A DNA stretch of 64,000 nucleotides from Candidatus Thiodiazotropha sp. LNASS1 (lineage in GTDB: Bacteria > Pseudomonadota > Gammaproteobacteria > Chromatiales > Chromatiaceae): contig NZ_OZ156465.1 in NCBI RefSeq assembly GCF_964212655.1, positions 3,720,001 through 3,784,000 of the forward strand, read 5' to 3'. The translations under genes and the position numbers were made by a program. Below the pieces are notes generated by a model. It worked only from the letters and a program-made list of their open reading frames with translations, was not told the DNA's origin and ran no database searches. Position 1 is the first letter of the stretch; each line of letters opens with the position of its first letter. This document shows, piece by piece, positions 55,243 to 64,000 of this stretch.

Positions 55243-55278
55243 TGATAACAGGAGTTGTTCCCGCTAATTGTGTTATCA
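55243..55278. promoter_or_regulatory. Dyad TGATAACA-N20-TGTTATCA before the PilZ gene
   Basis: Perfect 8-base arms separated by 20 bases, 42 bases upstream of the PilZ start. Possible operator or hairpin; nothing more can be said. Confidence 0.35.
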
Positions 55279-55319
55279 GAATTTGCCACAGTCCTGGATT
55301 GTGGTGAGAAAAAACAGAA

Positions 55320-55727
55320 ATGCGCCTATATATCCGACATCCGACTGATGTGCCGATCGATTTCCAGATTGGTGGGCAAGCCTCCACCAATCGCGAAACC
55401 TTGACTAACTACAGTGAAGGCGGGCTCTGTTTTATGTCCGATGTGAAGATAGATGCCGGCACCGAGATCCATATCGCTATCCCCATTACACCGCCACAAT
55501 TTCACGCCACAGGTATCGTGGTATGGTGCCATAAGGAACGGGACAATTATCTTGTAGGCATCAAATTCTCTGAGGAGGAGACTGCCTATGCGGTACGCAT
55601 GGTAGAACAGCTCTGTTATATCGAACACTATAAGCAAAGCATAAAACAGTCACAGGGACGCGATCTCACGGGAGAAGAGGCAGCCCTGGAATGGATCGAT
55701 AAATATGCCGGTGATTTTCCCACATAA
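55320..55727 (+). CDS. PilZ-domain c-di-GMP-binding protein
   Basis: 135 residues. A PilZ domain begins with RLYIRHPTDVPIDF, with the second ligand element NYSEGGLCF (N/DxSxxG). The arginine-rich RxxxR stretch is shortened here to RHP-, so the affinity may be reduced. The C-terminal 40 residues are helical (QSQGRDLTGEEAALEWIDKY). Likely a cytoplasmic c-di-GMP receptor. Confidence 0.9.
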   Translation: MRLYIRHPTDVPIDFQIGGQASTNRETLTNYSEGGLCFMSDVKIDAGTEIHIAIPITPPQFHATGIVVWCHKERDNYLVGIKFSEEETAYAVRMVEQLCYIEHYKQSIKQSQGRDLTGEEAALEWIDKYAGDFPT

Positions 55728-55841
55728 GACGCTTTGTTTGTCTGATGGTTGTTCCAATCCCGGGGATCATCGGCCTATCACGCAGTGTGTCGATCCTGCC
55801 TCCGCATGCGGGGGATGCTGTTGCACATAGGCGTATCGGCC

Positions 55842-56159
55842 CTATTTCATCAGAACGGCTGCCGCGAATGCGCCAATACTCAACAGAAAGAATACCGCGG
55901 CGGAGGGTTTCCACATCGTATAGTTCAATGTCTGTGCATTGCTGTTGTGCATCACAATCGTTAGAATCCCGGCGATCAGAAAGATCCCGCCTGCGGCGTA
56001 GGCGATTACCTGCAGGTATTCGATCTTGACCCGGGTCGAGCCTGAGACGCCTCCGCCGATGGTTTCGAATTTGTTGGCCAGGAGGGGCGCCGAGAAAAGG
56101 AGCGTCAGAAACAGGCTCCGTGCCAGGTATCTTATATAGCGAACAGGTCCAAGAGTCAC
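55842..56159 (-). CDS. Small membrane protein, unknown function
   Basis: 105 residues from GTG 56159, preceded by AGGG. Three hydrophobic segments: an N-terminal LARSLFLTLLFSAPLLA (possible signal peptide), YLQVIAYAAGGIFLIAGILTIVMH and AAVFFLLSIGAFAAAVLMK. A FETIGGGVSGSTRVKIE linker separates the first two. No family recognised. Convergent with the PilZ gene. Confidence 0.6.
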   Translation of the reverse strand: MTLGPVRYIRYLARSLFLTLLFSAPLLANKFETIGGGVSGSTRVKIEYLQVIAYAAGGIFLIAGILTIVMHNSNAQTLNYTMWKPSAAVFFLLSIGAFAAAVLMK

Positions 56160-56438
56160 TGTGATAGCCCTCAATTAAACATTATCAAGTGTAGTCATTC
56201 CAGTTGTCGGCAGTAGGCTCTATTTCTTCACTCAGCACCCCATGGCCATGCCGATCGGATATAGGCCAAGATTGCCTGTATGAATCGGCCAAGTCAGGTC
56301 AACGGCTCCAACGACGGGAAGGAACACATAATTCTCATGGGGCCTATTTGGCGTTTATCAATGCTATCCTCGGGTAGTTTACGGAGCATTGTCTGCCACA
56401 ACGAATGTGTCTAAGCATATATATACAAGAGGTGTTTA

Positions 56439-56822
56439 ATGTATAGCTTTAAAACCAGTGTTGAAGGTGATCTGGAACGGGTTGAAACTCGGGTCGTGGA
56501 GGCCCTGAAAAATGAAGGATTCGGGGTGCTGACGGAGATTGACGTCCAGGCGACGATGAAAATGAAGCTGGGTATCGATAAACGTCCCTATAAGATATTG
56601 GGCGCCTGCAACCCATCATTGGCGAATCAGGCGATCGATGCTGAACCGGATATCGGCCTGTTATTGCCCTGCAATGTAGTCATTCGTCAGGAGGAGGACG
56701 GTGGTATTACAGTTGCCTTCATGGATCCGGTTGCCGTGTTGCAACTCGTGGAAGGAGAGAAAATCGCGGATATGGCAAGGGATGTAAAAAGCCGCCTGGA
56801 AAGGGTGCGTGATGCACTATGA
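56439..56822 (+). CDS. DUF302-domain protein
   Basis: 127 residues of DUF302: the YSFKTSVEGDLERVETRVVEALKNEGFGVLTEIDV opening, KILGACNPSLANQAI and the LLLPCNVVIRQE core with a single conserved cysteine. Small cytoplasmic fold of unknown chemistry, sometimes near thiol or metal stress genes. Its last 6 bases overlap the end of the convergent AraC-family gene. Confidence 0.92.
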   Translation: MYSFKTSVEGDLERVETRVVEALKNEGFGVLTEIDVQATMKMKLGIDKRPYKILGACNPSLANQAIDAEPDIGLLLPCNVVIRQEEDGGITVAFMDPVAVLQLVEGEKIADMARDVKSRLERVRDAL

Positions 56823-57737
56823 CCCGGTTTCGCTCTGGTTTGGCGGTTTGTTTTTCCGCGCCACTCCCGGGCCATAGCCAAACTGTCTTTTAAACGCCTT
56901 TGCGAATGCGGCTTCCGACTGGTAGCCGGAGAGTGCCGCAACCTGAGCCACAGAGTGGTTTCCGGTCTGAAAGAGTTGATGAGCCTGGGTCATGCGCCAG
57001 CGGCTCAGATAGTGCATTGGCGACAACCCGACTAGGTGGTTGAAACGTCCGGAGAATGCTGAACGCGACATACCGGCAACTTGCGCCAGGCGTTCGACAT
57101 TCCAGTTATGGGAGGGTGATTCGTGAATTCTGCTCAAGGCCTTGCCTATCTTCTCATCGGCCAGTGCGGCGACGAATCCCACATCGCTGCTGTTATTCAA
57201 GTAATGTCTTATCGTATTGATAAACATGACCTCCGACAGTTTATCGATCACCAACGCTCCACCAAGCTGAGTGGCCTCGATCTCATGAATCAACAGCTGC
57301 CGTAATGAATGGGAGAAGGGAACGCCAGTGGTGCCGTCATTACGGATGATCATGACAGCCGGCAGCGCGTCGACGAGTGGATTCCAACTATCCCGGTCAA
57401 AGTCGAAATAACCGCAAATCAAAGTGACACCGGGACCTGTGGATGACTCGTCGGGCAACTGATTGCGGGGAAAGTCCTCGGCAACCGGGTGTTGGCTGTT
57501 ACTGATGGTATGTTGGGCGTCGTGTGGAAAAACGATCAGGTCATCGCCGGCTAGTGCAATCGGCTCCTCCCGATCAGGCATGTGCAGCCAGCACCCTCCG
57601 CTGGCCACCAGGTGGAACGTGGCGCGACGCTGGCCTGAGGTGTCCACTGCCCAATCGCCACGAAAACAGGCATGTAGAAAAACGCTCGCCTTGAGGTGCA
57701 GCGATTGTAATATTTCGCTCAGTACATCCATGTCCAT
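56817..57737 (-). CDS. AraC-family transcriptional regulator
   Basis: 306 residues: an N-terminal cupin-type effector domain (about 1-180; FRGDWAVDTSG, ALAGDDLIVFPHDAQHTI) and a C-terminal double helix-turn-helix (about 210-300; WNVERLAQVAGMSRSAFSGRF, VAQVAALSGYQSEAAFAKAF). The AraC_binding_2/Cupin_6 type often controls oxidoreductases. ATG 57737 precedes MDMDVLSEI; an upstream frame to 57779 is not protein-like. It is divergent from the glutaredoxin gene across 111 bases, the likely target region. Confidence 0.93.
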   Translation of the reverse strand: MDMDVLSEILQSLHLKASVFLHACFRGDWAVDTSGQRRATFHLVASGGCWLHMPDREEPIALAGDDLIVFPHDAQHTISNSQHPVAEDFPRNQLPDESSTGPGVTLICGYFDFDRDSWNPLVDALPAVMIIRNDGTTGVPFSHSLRQLLIHEIEATQLGGALVIDKLSEVMFINTIRHYLNNSSDVGFVAALADEKIGKALSRIHESPSHNWNVERLAQVAGMSRSAFSGRFNHLVGLSPMHYLSRWRMTQAHQLFQTGNHSVAQVAALSGYQSEAAFAKAFKRQFGYGPGVARKNKPPNQSETGS

Positions 57738-57848
57738 AAATTTAGCAAATTTATACGAATAGACATAAAAAAAACACAAATAGTCATAGTTTGTCTTTTA
57801 AGTAAGCTTAATAATAGCCTCCGTGTTAACTAATAGCGGAGAGATTAA

Positions 57849-58112
57849 ATGTCTGACGTATCCATTTACACCAAGCCGAATTGTCCCTATTGCAGTCATG
57901 CAAAGGCGTTGTTGGCGTCGCGCGGTATCGCCTATGAAGAGCTGGATGTCACTGAAGATCCCGGGATTCTCACCGAAATGGTTGAGCGTACCGGCGGCAG
58001 GACCTTCCCGCAGATTGTGGTGGGTTCCCAGGCAATTGGCGGTTATGACGACCTGCGAAAGCTGGATGGCAACGGTCAGTTACTGCCGCTGTTACAGTTC
58101 CAAGCCGCGTAA
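57849..58112 (+). CDS. grxC: Glutaredoxin 3 (GrxC type)
   Basis: 87 residues with the dithiol active site CPYC (YTKPNCPYCSHAK) and the GRTFPQIVVGSQAIGGYDDL loop that binds glutathione. It reduces disulfides using glutathione. GGAG precedes the ATG. Divergent from the AraC-type regulator, which may control it. Followed by a bidirectional terminator. Confidence 0.95.
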   Translation: MSDVSIYTKPNCPYCSHAKALLASRGIAYEELDVTEDPGILTEMVERTGGRTFPQIVVGSQAIGGYDDLRKLDGNGQLLPLLQFQAA

Positions 58113-58270
58113 TCCCGATAGACGAGGAGGGCGACGGTTACCTGGCGGCAATGTTCAATTTTCGCTATATGGCGAATGCGGTATGGAACACTGATAAGAC
58201 CGTAAAACGGATTGCAGCAGTTGGGCAATCGTCTGCTTGGGCGAAAAAAACCTGAGTGGATGTACGATGG

Positions 58271-58307
58271 AAAGCCGTGGTCGGGACCGTCCGGCCATAC
58301 GGCTTTT
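58271..58307. terminator. Bidirectional hairpin between grxC and the DUF427 gene
   Basis: Outer stem AAAGCCGT/ACGGCTTT and inner GGTCGG/CCGGCC around a GACCGT loop, with T-rich sequence on both strands. It sits 150 bases after grxC and directly before the end of the DUF427 gene. Confidence 0.65.
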
Positions 58308-58309
58308 CA

Positions 58310-58591
58310 TCACTCGGTGACCTCCACACCATGCCAAAATGCCACATAGTTCTTGATCTCCGCGGCGGCCGATGAAGGTGAGGGGTAGTACCAGGCCGCA
58401 TCACGATTGATCTTATCGCCGACACAGATTGTGTAATAGTTGGCCATGCCTTTCCAGACACACAGTGACGTCGTATCACTGTTTCTGAAGTACTCTCGGT
58501 TTAATGAATCAGGCGGGAAGTAATGGTTGCCCTCAACGATCAGTGTTGTGTTGCTTTCTGCCAGTAATCCGCCATTCCATATCGCTTTCAT
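58310..58591 (-). CDS. DUF427-domain protein
   Basis: 93 residues, a complete small DUF427 protein: MKAIWNGGLLAESNTTLIVEGNHYFPP opening, then CVWKGMANYY and DAAWYYPSPSSAAAEIKNYVAFW. It has a six-bladed small beta barrel of unknown function; a nucleotidyl or sugar-binding role has been suggested for the family. Monocistronic. Confidence 0.92.
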   Translation of the reverse strand: MKAIWNGGLLAESNTTLIVEGNHYFPPDSLNREYFRNSDTTSLCVWKGMANYYTICVGDKINRDAAWYYPSPSSAAAEIKNYVAFWHGVEVTE

Positions 58592-58732
58592 ATTTGTACC
58601 ATTGTGTGGGGTAAAGCATACAATCCAAGATCATAATGACAATGAGGTATTCAAAGAGTGGTTGGGTATATCCATCGTGTAGCCGGAAGCTATATAAGTG
58701 GTATTTTCAGAATCGGCGTGCACCAAGATTGA

Positions 58733-59407
58733 TTATGCGAGATCCATGATATCTATCAGCTCTTTACTGGATATGACGTGGCAATAGATCATATTGATAA
58801 TTTCCAGCTCCCGATAGTGCAGTTCATCAGTACCTGCCGCGCAGCAGTCTTCAACAACCACTACATTAATGCTCTCGTCTGCAAGGCTTCTCACAGTGGA
58901 AGAGACGCATTGGTCTGTAAATATACCGCACATGATGACATTTTCGATTCCCATGTTGTGCAGCACTAATCTAAGGTTGGTGCCGGTAAGCGCGCTGTCT
59001 GTTGTTTTGCTTACCACGATCTCTCCTGCTGCAGGGCTTAACTCAGGCACTATTTGCGAGTCTTCCGAATTTGTCGGCAGCAGCAGGTAGTTCCAGCCCG
59101 GTTTCTTTTGACTGAGTGACCGGTCGCGCCCGTCATCGAGGAGGCAGGCAATCCTGGCATGGAGAACATCCATCTCTTTTCGGCGAAAGCGGTCCTGCAG
59201 ATCGCGGGTGGCGGGAATGACAATCTCATTCATTCGCTTTCTAAAAGGTGCCCAACGTGCTCGTTCAATTGGGTCTTCAGCAGGTTTCATGTAAATATTC
59301 TGTATGTCTATGGTCAGCAATGCGGTGTTTTGATAGCGAAGATCGAGGTCCTGAGGGTCAGGTGCGCCTTCATAGTAAAAAGAACGATATGCCTGTTTCC
59401 AGTTCAT
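58733..59407 (-). CDS. Isochorismatase-like cysteine hydrolase
   Basis: 224 residues. Catalytic triad: Asp in LLTIDIQNIY, Lys in VVSKTTDSALTGTNL and Cys in CGIFTDQCVSSTVRSL. A cis-peptide after the Lys is typical. Such enzymes hydrolyse isochorismate, nicotinamide, biuret or related amides; none can be chosen here. ATG 59407 is preceded by GGAGGA. Monocistronic. Confidence 0.92.
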   Translation of the reverse strand: MNWKQAYRSFYYEGAPDPQDLDLRYQNTALLTIDIQNIYMKPAEDPIERARWAPFRKRMNEIVIPATRDLQDRFRRKEMDVLHARIACLLDDGRDRSLSQKKPGWNYLLLPTNSEDSQIVPELSPAAGEIVVSKTTDSALTGTNLRLVLHNMGIENVIMCGIFTDQCVSSTVRSLADESINVVVVEDCCAAGTDELHYRELEIINMIYCHVISSKELIDIMDLA

Positions 59408-59842
59408 CTCTCCTCCCAAAAAAATTGTCAGGACACGAGCGATAATTCAATGATGGCGACCCGTCAGAGGAAATCGGGATGCCGGATCTGATTTAAATTG
59501 TAGCGGAATGGTGCGTTGAGTGCCGATTGAGCGTATGCGGTTGGGAAGAGGCCTGTCCTATGCTGTATCGAGACCAGTAAAAGGACCAGGCGGATATTGA
59601 AGGTTTATACTGAAAATATGGTGCAGTCAGCCGTGATGAGGCCGTCGTAAATGGTGAACAAACGTTAATATCAGTTAAAAATGATAAGACAATATTATAT
59701 CGTAAAGTTTTAATTTGAAGGTGTCATCAATAGCAGGCTCGGTCTTGTTGTAGTGTATTGAGTCTGTCCTGATATAGTGTCATTGTTAATGATTGAATAT
59801 CGAATGATGCTTCTATGAACAGTTTCGAAATAAGGATTGAAT
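59408..59842. other. Intergenic region before mscS
   Basis: 435 bases, AT-rich near 59660-59840. No gene or repeat recognised. AAGGA (59832-59836) serves the mscS GTG. Confidence 0.4.
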
Positions 59843-61024
59843 GTGGCCATGGCAAGTGAAAACGAAGATACAGAGATATTGGAAACCGGCGAGCCAGTGG
59901 AGTCGGCATTGAAGTCTGGCATGGAGCAACTGGTTGATAAGATAGATGTACCTGATCAGTTAGAGCCGTTAATAGCGTTGTTCGGCAATCACCCATGGGT
60001 AAAGGGTCTGATTGTATTACTGATCTTTATTGTTTTGGCCAAGGTGGTTGAGTGGATCGTGATGCCGTTGGTCAGAAGGCTTACTTCCCATACTTCAACC
60101 CATATCGATGACCTGATAGTACAATATCTGCGCAGTCCGTTGTTCTGGACATTGGCCCTGATCGGTGTTGTGGCATCATCTTCAATGGTGGGGATCGAAG
60201 AGAGTATTCGCAGTACACTGGTATCCTTCGTTCTTTCTGTTCTGATACTGGTATGGATGCTGTTCGTTGTCCGGATTTCAAAACTGCTGCTGTCTGAAGC
60301 CAGTCGCAGGGCTAAACCGAATGCAATGGTGAGACCTCAAACGCTTCCTCTCTTTACCAATATCGCAGCCATAACCATTATTGTATTCGCCGTTTATTTC
60401 ATGTTTCAGTCATGGCATGTAGATATGACGGCGTGGTTGGCGTCTGCGGGTATCGCGGGTATCGCCATTGGTTTTGCAGCGAAAGATACTCTGGCCAATC
60501 TGTTTTCCGGTGTCTTCATTATGGCGGACTCACCTTATAAGATCGGTGATTACGTTGTCCTGGATGATGGGGGTGGCATACGGGGCAAAGTCACCCACAT
60601 TGGGATTCGCAGCACACGCCTGCTTACTCGGGATGATGTTGAGGTGACGATACCGAATTCAATTATGGGCAACTCGAAGGTCGTCAATGAGTCAGGTGGG
60701 CCGCATGTAAAATACCGTATCAGAGTTGCGGTGGGTGTCGCCTATGGCTCTGACATTGACCAGGTGCGGGATGTTTTAATGTCTGTGGCTCATGAGTCGG
60801 AGACGGTTTGCGATCAACCTGAGCCGCGTGTGAGGTTTAGGGCTTTCGGCGCCTCTTCCCTGGATTTTGAACTGCTCTGCTGGGTTGACAATCCTGAATT
60901 GCGTGGTCGTGTGCTGGATGCCCTCAATTCAGCTGTTTATAAACGGTTTTTAGTGGAAGGGATAGAGATTCCCTTTGCGAAACAGGATCTCTATATCAAA
61001 GAAATGCCGGACAATGCTGTTTGA
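59843..61024 (+). CDS. MscS-family mechanosensitive ion channel
   Basis: 393 residues: an N-terminal cytoplasmic extension, three or four membrane helices (about 55-75, 95-115, 125-150, 180-200), the pore helix (WLASAGIAGIAIGFAAKDTLANLFSGVFI) and the cytoplasmic vestibule (DYVVLDDGGGIRGKVTHIGIRSTRLLTRDDVEVTIPNS). It opens under membrane tension to relieve osmotic pressure. GTG 59843 has AAGGA six bases upstream; TTG 59837 and ATG 59849 are alternatives. Confidence 0.93.
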   Translation: MAMASENEDTEILETGEPVESALKSGMEQLVDKIDVPDQLEPLIALFGNHPWVKGLIVLLIFIVLAKVVEWIVMPLVRRLTSHTSTHIDDLIVQYLRSPLFWTLALIGVVASSSMVGIEESIRSTLVSFVLSVLILVWMLFVVRISKLLLSEASRRAKPNAMVRPQTLPLFTNIAAITIIVFAVYFMFQSWHVDMTAWLASAGIAGIAIGFAAKDTLANLFSGVFIMADSPYKIGDYVVLDDGGGIRGKVTHIGIRSTRLLTRDDVEVTIPNSIMGNSKVVNESGGPHVKYRIRVAVGVAYGSDIDQVRDVLMSVAHESETVCDQPEPRVRFRAFGASSLDFELLCWVDNPELRGRVLDALNSAVYKRFLVEGIEIPFAKQDLYIKEMPDNAV

Positions 61025-61099
61025 TCTGCCGTGCACGAGTATATCGCAGACAAAAACGGCTGTTGATTACATCAACGCATGGGCATATCTTATTGTTGA

Positions 61100-62506
61100 A
61101 TGGGAATCAAGAGTTACAGTTTCATGGATGTATCAATCAGCCGGTTGCAACTTTTAAGACACACACCGACGCCTGTATGTGAACATGCATTGCAATTTTC
61201 GGCATTTTTTCTATTGCTCGCTTCACTATTGACTGCATGTGTCACTGATAGGAATGATGTAAACAGCGATACCCTCCCGGATGCTTCGACTGACTGGTCC
61301 AGGGACATCTTACATACCAGCCTGAATATTGATCTGCAAACAATGACGGGAATTGCCGACCTGGTGCTGTTGGGTTCACTATTATCATCAGCTGCCTCTT
61401 TTGAGATTGGTGATCTGACGATCATTAATATTGTTTCAAATGGGGATCAGCTGAAGTTTAATGTAACGCAGGGACAGCTAGATGTGGGTATACCTTTGTC
61501 GGCTGAGCCGCAGACGATAACAATAGAGTACTACTTTAACCTGCATGATAACTTTGATGGCATACTTGCCAGCGGTGTAACTTTCACCTGGCCATATCAC
61601 TGCGGCAATATTTTTCCATGCAAGTCGCAGCCAGCTGAAGGGAGTGGTTTTGAATTGGTGGTTAATGGGATACCGGACGGCGAGGTCAGTATACATCCTG
61701 AATTGATTACTGCCGATGCCCCATCATATATGTTGGCTTGGGCAGTTGGTGATTACGATTACAGCATGCTTGGTGTAACGGCAGACGGTACCGAGGTGGG
61801 TATCTACTATTTTCCGGATGAGGAAGAAAGTGCTTTAAATGGAACCCGGTATCTGAGAGATGTCTTCGACTGGTACGAACAGACATACGGCCAATACCCC
61901 TTCGGTGAGAAAGTCGCTAGTGTCTCTGTCAGATGGCCTGCAGGCGGGTTTGGCGGCCTGGAACATCATCCATTTTGGCATATAGCTGGTGAATCCTTAA
62001 ACGATCCGGTGGTACATGCGCATGAGGCCTCTCATGGCTGGTTTGGCAATGGTGTTCGTATCGGATGCTGGGAGGATTTCGTGTTATCTGAGGGTATTGC
62101 ATCCTATCTTGCGGCTCGGGCTCTCAATGAGGTTGCGGGCGAAGAATATGGTAAGCAAATTTGGGTATCATATGAAAACAAACTCGATCAATTGCAAAAC
62201 AGCGATGAGAATAAGATTGCCTGGCCAGAGGGTTGTAATGAGATAGATATCCTGGAGGATGGCCTGTATGGCGCTGCGCCCTATATGAAGGGTGCATTCT
62301 TCTTCAAGCACCTTGAGTACAAGTTGGGAAAAGAAGTGCTGGACAGGTTGCTGAGAGACTTTTTCATTATGAACAGCGGACATGCCGTTAACATGCAAAT
62401 GTTAATCACAGCAATAAAAGAGGGCAGCACATACGACCCTACGGCCTGTGCCCAGGCGTGGTTGCGTATGGAGTCTGTTGTGGATACTGATGCCTGCATC
62501 TACTGA
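61100..62506 (+). CDS. M1-like gluzincin lipoprotein
   Basis: 468 residues with a lipobox (LLTAC, Cys47). A beta-rich N-terminal half (about 55-240) precedes a catalytic half with the exopeptidase-like GGFGGLEHHPFW, HEASHGWFGN (308-312) and the third zinc ligand E331 in LSEGIASY, spaced 18 residues as in M1 aminopeptidases. The substrate-binding GAMEN is changed to GGLEH. It is shorter than M1 enzymes (usually over 600 residues) and lacks their C-terminal domain. Probably a periplasmic or surface metallopeptidase. Start could be ATG 61124. Confidence 0.85.
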   Translation: MGIKSYSFMDVSISRLQLLRHTPTPVCEHALQFSAFFLLLASLLTACVTDRNDVNSDTLPDASTDWSRDILHTSLNIDLQTMTGIADLVLLGSLLSSAASFEIGDLTIINIVSNGDQLKFNVTQGQLDVGIPLSAEPQTITIEYYFNLHDNFDGILASGVTFTWPYHCGNIFPCKSQPAEGSGFELVVNGIPDGEVSIHPELITADAPSYMLAWAVGDYDYSMLGVTADGTEVGIYYFPDEEESALNGTRYLRDVFDWYEQTYGQYPFGEKVASVSVRWPAGGFGGLEHHPFWHIAGESLNDPVVHAHEASHGWFGNGVRIGCWEDFVLSEGIASYLAARALNEVAGEEYGKQIWVSYENKLDQLQNSDENKIAWPEGCNEIDILEDGLYGAAPYMKGAFFFKHLEYKLGKEVLDRLLRDFFIMNSGHAVNMQMLITAIKEGSTYDPTACAQAWLRMESVVDTDACIY

Positions 62507-63117
62507 GTATATGTTAATGTGTTTCTAGTGCGAATGCTTCCCGTATGCGAGCCAGACGAATACCATATCGATATGATTCTCAATTCAGTTACGCTGTACA
62601 CTAATCCAGACAAAGTCGGCCTTGATTGATAAATCAAAGATCTGAAGTATGCAAGATCCAAACAATAGGATCTCGAACGTTAAGCGCCAAAGAACCCATT
62701 CCAAACCCTCTCTTCGCCGGGCTATCGATAGATTATCCTCGGTGTAATTGTTACAGGATTGTAAACTTTCATTACACTACCGGCCAATTATCAGGTAACG
62801 GGTTGTTATAACCCGATTTTCGGTATATTTATAGGTTGCGTTAAGCAGTGTTCATAAAAAGACAAAAACCGGAGCTTTGAATCAAAGACAGCGTTTGCCC
62901 GCTTTTATGGTTGAATCGTAAGGATCTATATAATTATTCAGATGAACAGAAAGGGTTAGGGTCCAGGAAACAACGCGTTGGTCTCGGGACTTTTCATGCT
63001 GTGAACCAGGATTGATCTATAACAAAACTTCACTATCGCCAGTCGAAAGACAATGAATGGTTTTGTGCATACTTTAAGGACAGAAGAAGTGAAAATAGTA
63101 AATAATAAATAAATTAT
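62507..63117. other. Long intergenic gap before the REC-GGDEF gene
   Basis: 611 bases without a convincing gene on either strand. It contains a perfect palindromic dyad TTGATT-GATA-AATCAA (62622-62637) and a hairpin CGGGTT-GTTAT-AACCCG followed by ATTTT (62799-62820), which may be a weak terminator for the preceding gene. The last 100 bases are AT-rich and probably carry the promoter of the next gene. Confidence 0.5.
62799..62820 (+). terminator. Weak intrinsic terminator candidate
   Basis: Six-base stem with a five-base loop and a short T-run. It lies 293 bases after the peptidase stop. Confidence 0.35.
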
Positions 63118-64000
63118 ATGCAGAAATATAATATCGTGTTAAAAGAAGCACAAAAATCAGGATATGAACTATCGAATGCGCAATTGCTTATAATTGATAA
63201 TGACGATGAAAACATCCCAGTCTTAAATCGATTACTTAAGAACGATTACAATACTACGTGCGCCAGTTCCGTTGATGATCTGAAATGTCTGTTAAGTCGA
63301 CAGCAATATCCGGATCTTGTTATATTCGATCCGTTTAAATGCGCAGATGATGGTCTTGATGTCTGCCGGACACTAAAGGAAAATCCGAATACTGCCAACA
63401 TTCCAGTGGTGCTGATTGCCAACAGGCAGGATCCAAATCATGAGATTAAGGCGCTATCTTCAGGGGCGGTAGACTTTATAATAAAACCATTCAGCCTTTC
63501 TGTTATAAAGGCTAGAATCAATAGCCACCTTACCGCCAAATATAGAGCGGATCTGTTGGAACAACTCTCAAATATTGATCCGCTGACTCGTATACCCAAC
63601 CGTCGCAGGTTTGACAATACACTTGAGCTGGAGTGGAGACGAGCAATACGCGGGGGATCGTATATTGCGATACTGATGATCGATTTGGATGGTTTTAAAG
63701 TATATAACGACATGTATGGACACAGTATAGGTGATGAGTATCTGAAGAAGGTGGCTCACTGTCTGTCGGGGTTATTACAGAGGCCGGGTGATATAGTAGC
63801 GCGCTATGGTGGTGAGGAATTTGTTGTTTTACTTCCAGAATGTAACCTGCAAAACGCTTTTAAGATAGCTGAACGTTTCCGCTCGGCTGTAGAACACATA
63901 TCAAGGCAGAACAAAGAAACCGACCAAAAGAATCTAGGCACTGCCAGTATTGGTTGTGCTGCCATGAAAGCCACAATTAACCAATCCGCCAGACAACTCA
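63118..64000 (+). CDS. REC-GGDEF diguanylate cyclase, 3'-truncated by window
   Basis: About 294 residues are visible with no stop before the window edge. The receiver domain (about 20-140) has the phosphoacceptor Asp71 (LVIFDPF) and the Lys of IIKPF, but the acidic pair is D27-N28 and the usual Thr/Ser is Ala (VLIAN), so phosphorylation may be weak. The GGDEF domain has ARYGGEEF and the inhibitory RPGD five residues before it. It resembles PleD/WspR-like soluble cyclases. ATG 63118 is the only sensible start; the region before it is AT-rich. Confidence 0.92.
   Translation, partial: MQKYNIVLKEAQKSGYELSNAQLLIIDNDDENIPVLNRLLKNDYNTTCASSVDDLKCLLSRQQYPDLVIFDPFKCADDGLDVCRTLKENPNTANIPVVLIANRQDPNHEIKALSSGAVDFIIKPFSLSVIKARINSHLTAKYRADLLEQLSNIDPLTRIPNRRRFDNTLELEWRRAIRGGSYIAILMIDLDGFKVYNDMYGHSIGDEYLKKVAHCLSGLLQRPGDIVARYGGEEFVVLLPECNLQNAFKIAERFRSAVEHISRQNKETDQKNLGTASIGCAAMKATINQSARQL

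Noticed and set aside
62622-62637. FNR-type site in the 62.5-63.1 kb gap
   Set aside because: The dyad has a six-base rather than four-base spacer relative to the FNR half-sites, so it does not fit the consensus.

Overview
The window reads as chromosomal DNA of a free-living or facultatively symbiotic gammaproteobacterium. The evidence is the Hda/WrbA/ArsC cluster, OxyR with cysteines at positions 199 and 208, FabA, CpdA, SfsA, an N-acetylglutamate synthase of the ArgA type, LeuA and IlvBNC, together with c-type cytochromes, TRAP transporters and many c-di-GMP proteins. That mix resembles marine sulfur-oxidising lineages (Chromatiales or Sedimenticolaceae-like); this placement is inference from gene content only. 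I saw no tRNA, rRNA, CRISPR array, insertion sequence or intact prophage.

Layout. 0-0.5 kb: the tail of a multihaem cytochrome c gene. 0.9-6.7 kb: an EamA exporter facing a leftward TRAP transporter set (TatT, DctP, cupin, DctQ, DctM). 7-13 kb: a sodium:amino-acid symporter, a DegS/HtrA-like protease, BolA, Hda, WrbA, ArsC and a YihY membrane protein. 13.2-16.5 kb: an isolated protein joining a phage tail-fibre-type N-terminus to an SGNH hydrolase, then a large protein with a PilZ-like end. 16.9-20.4 kb: a rightward run of two periplasmic thioredoxin-fold proteins, TolC, an HlyD-type adaptor and acylphosphatase. 20.5-31 kb: mostly housekeeping genes (sfsA, cpdA, oxyR, a bifunctional aldolase/dehydrogenase, nupC, fabA, proS). 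31.1-34.5 kb: ilvB-ilvN-ilvC. 34.6-40.5 kb: a DUF533 protein and a signalling block (orphan NarX-type kinase, FNR-like box, REC-TPR regulator, soluble kinase, haem-c diguanylate cyclase). 40.7-48.2 kb: argG, a dihaem peroxidase overlapping a GGDEF-EAL gene, and leuA divergent from an Lrp-family regulator. 48.2-55 kb: a SpoIIAA-like protein, a DUF5666 lipoprotein with an EF-hand loop, a degenerate GGDEF protein, a 46-residue membrane protein, argA and argE. 55.3-64 kb: a PilZ protein, DUF302, AraC/glutaredoxin, DUF427, an isochorismatase-like hydrolase, MscS, a gluzincin lipoprotein and a REC-GGDEF gene cut by the window end.

How the parts work together. Two biosynthetic themes recur: branched-chain amino acids (ilvBNC, leuA with an Lrp-like regulator) and arginine (argA, argE, argG with a candidate ARG box). 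A third theme is c-di-GMP and redox signalling: three to four GGDEF genes, one with EAL, one PilZ and one PilZ-like protein, a haem-bearing cyclase, and a peroxidase translationally coupled to a GGDEF-EAL protein. Several intergenic gaps share degenerate copies of a repeat built around CGTTCATTTGCGG, and ilvC is flanked by two hairpins with the same stem.
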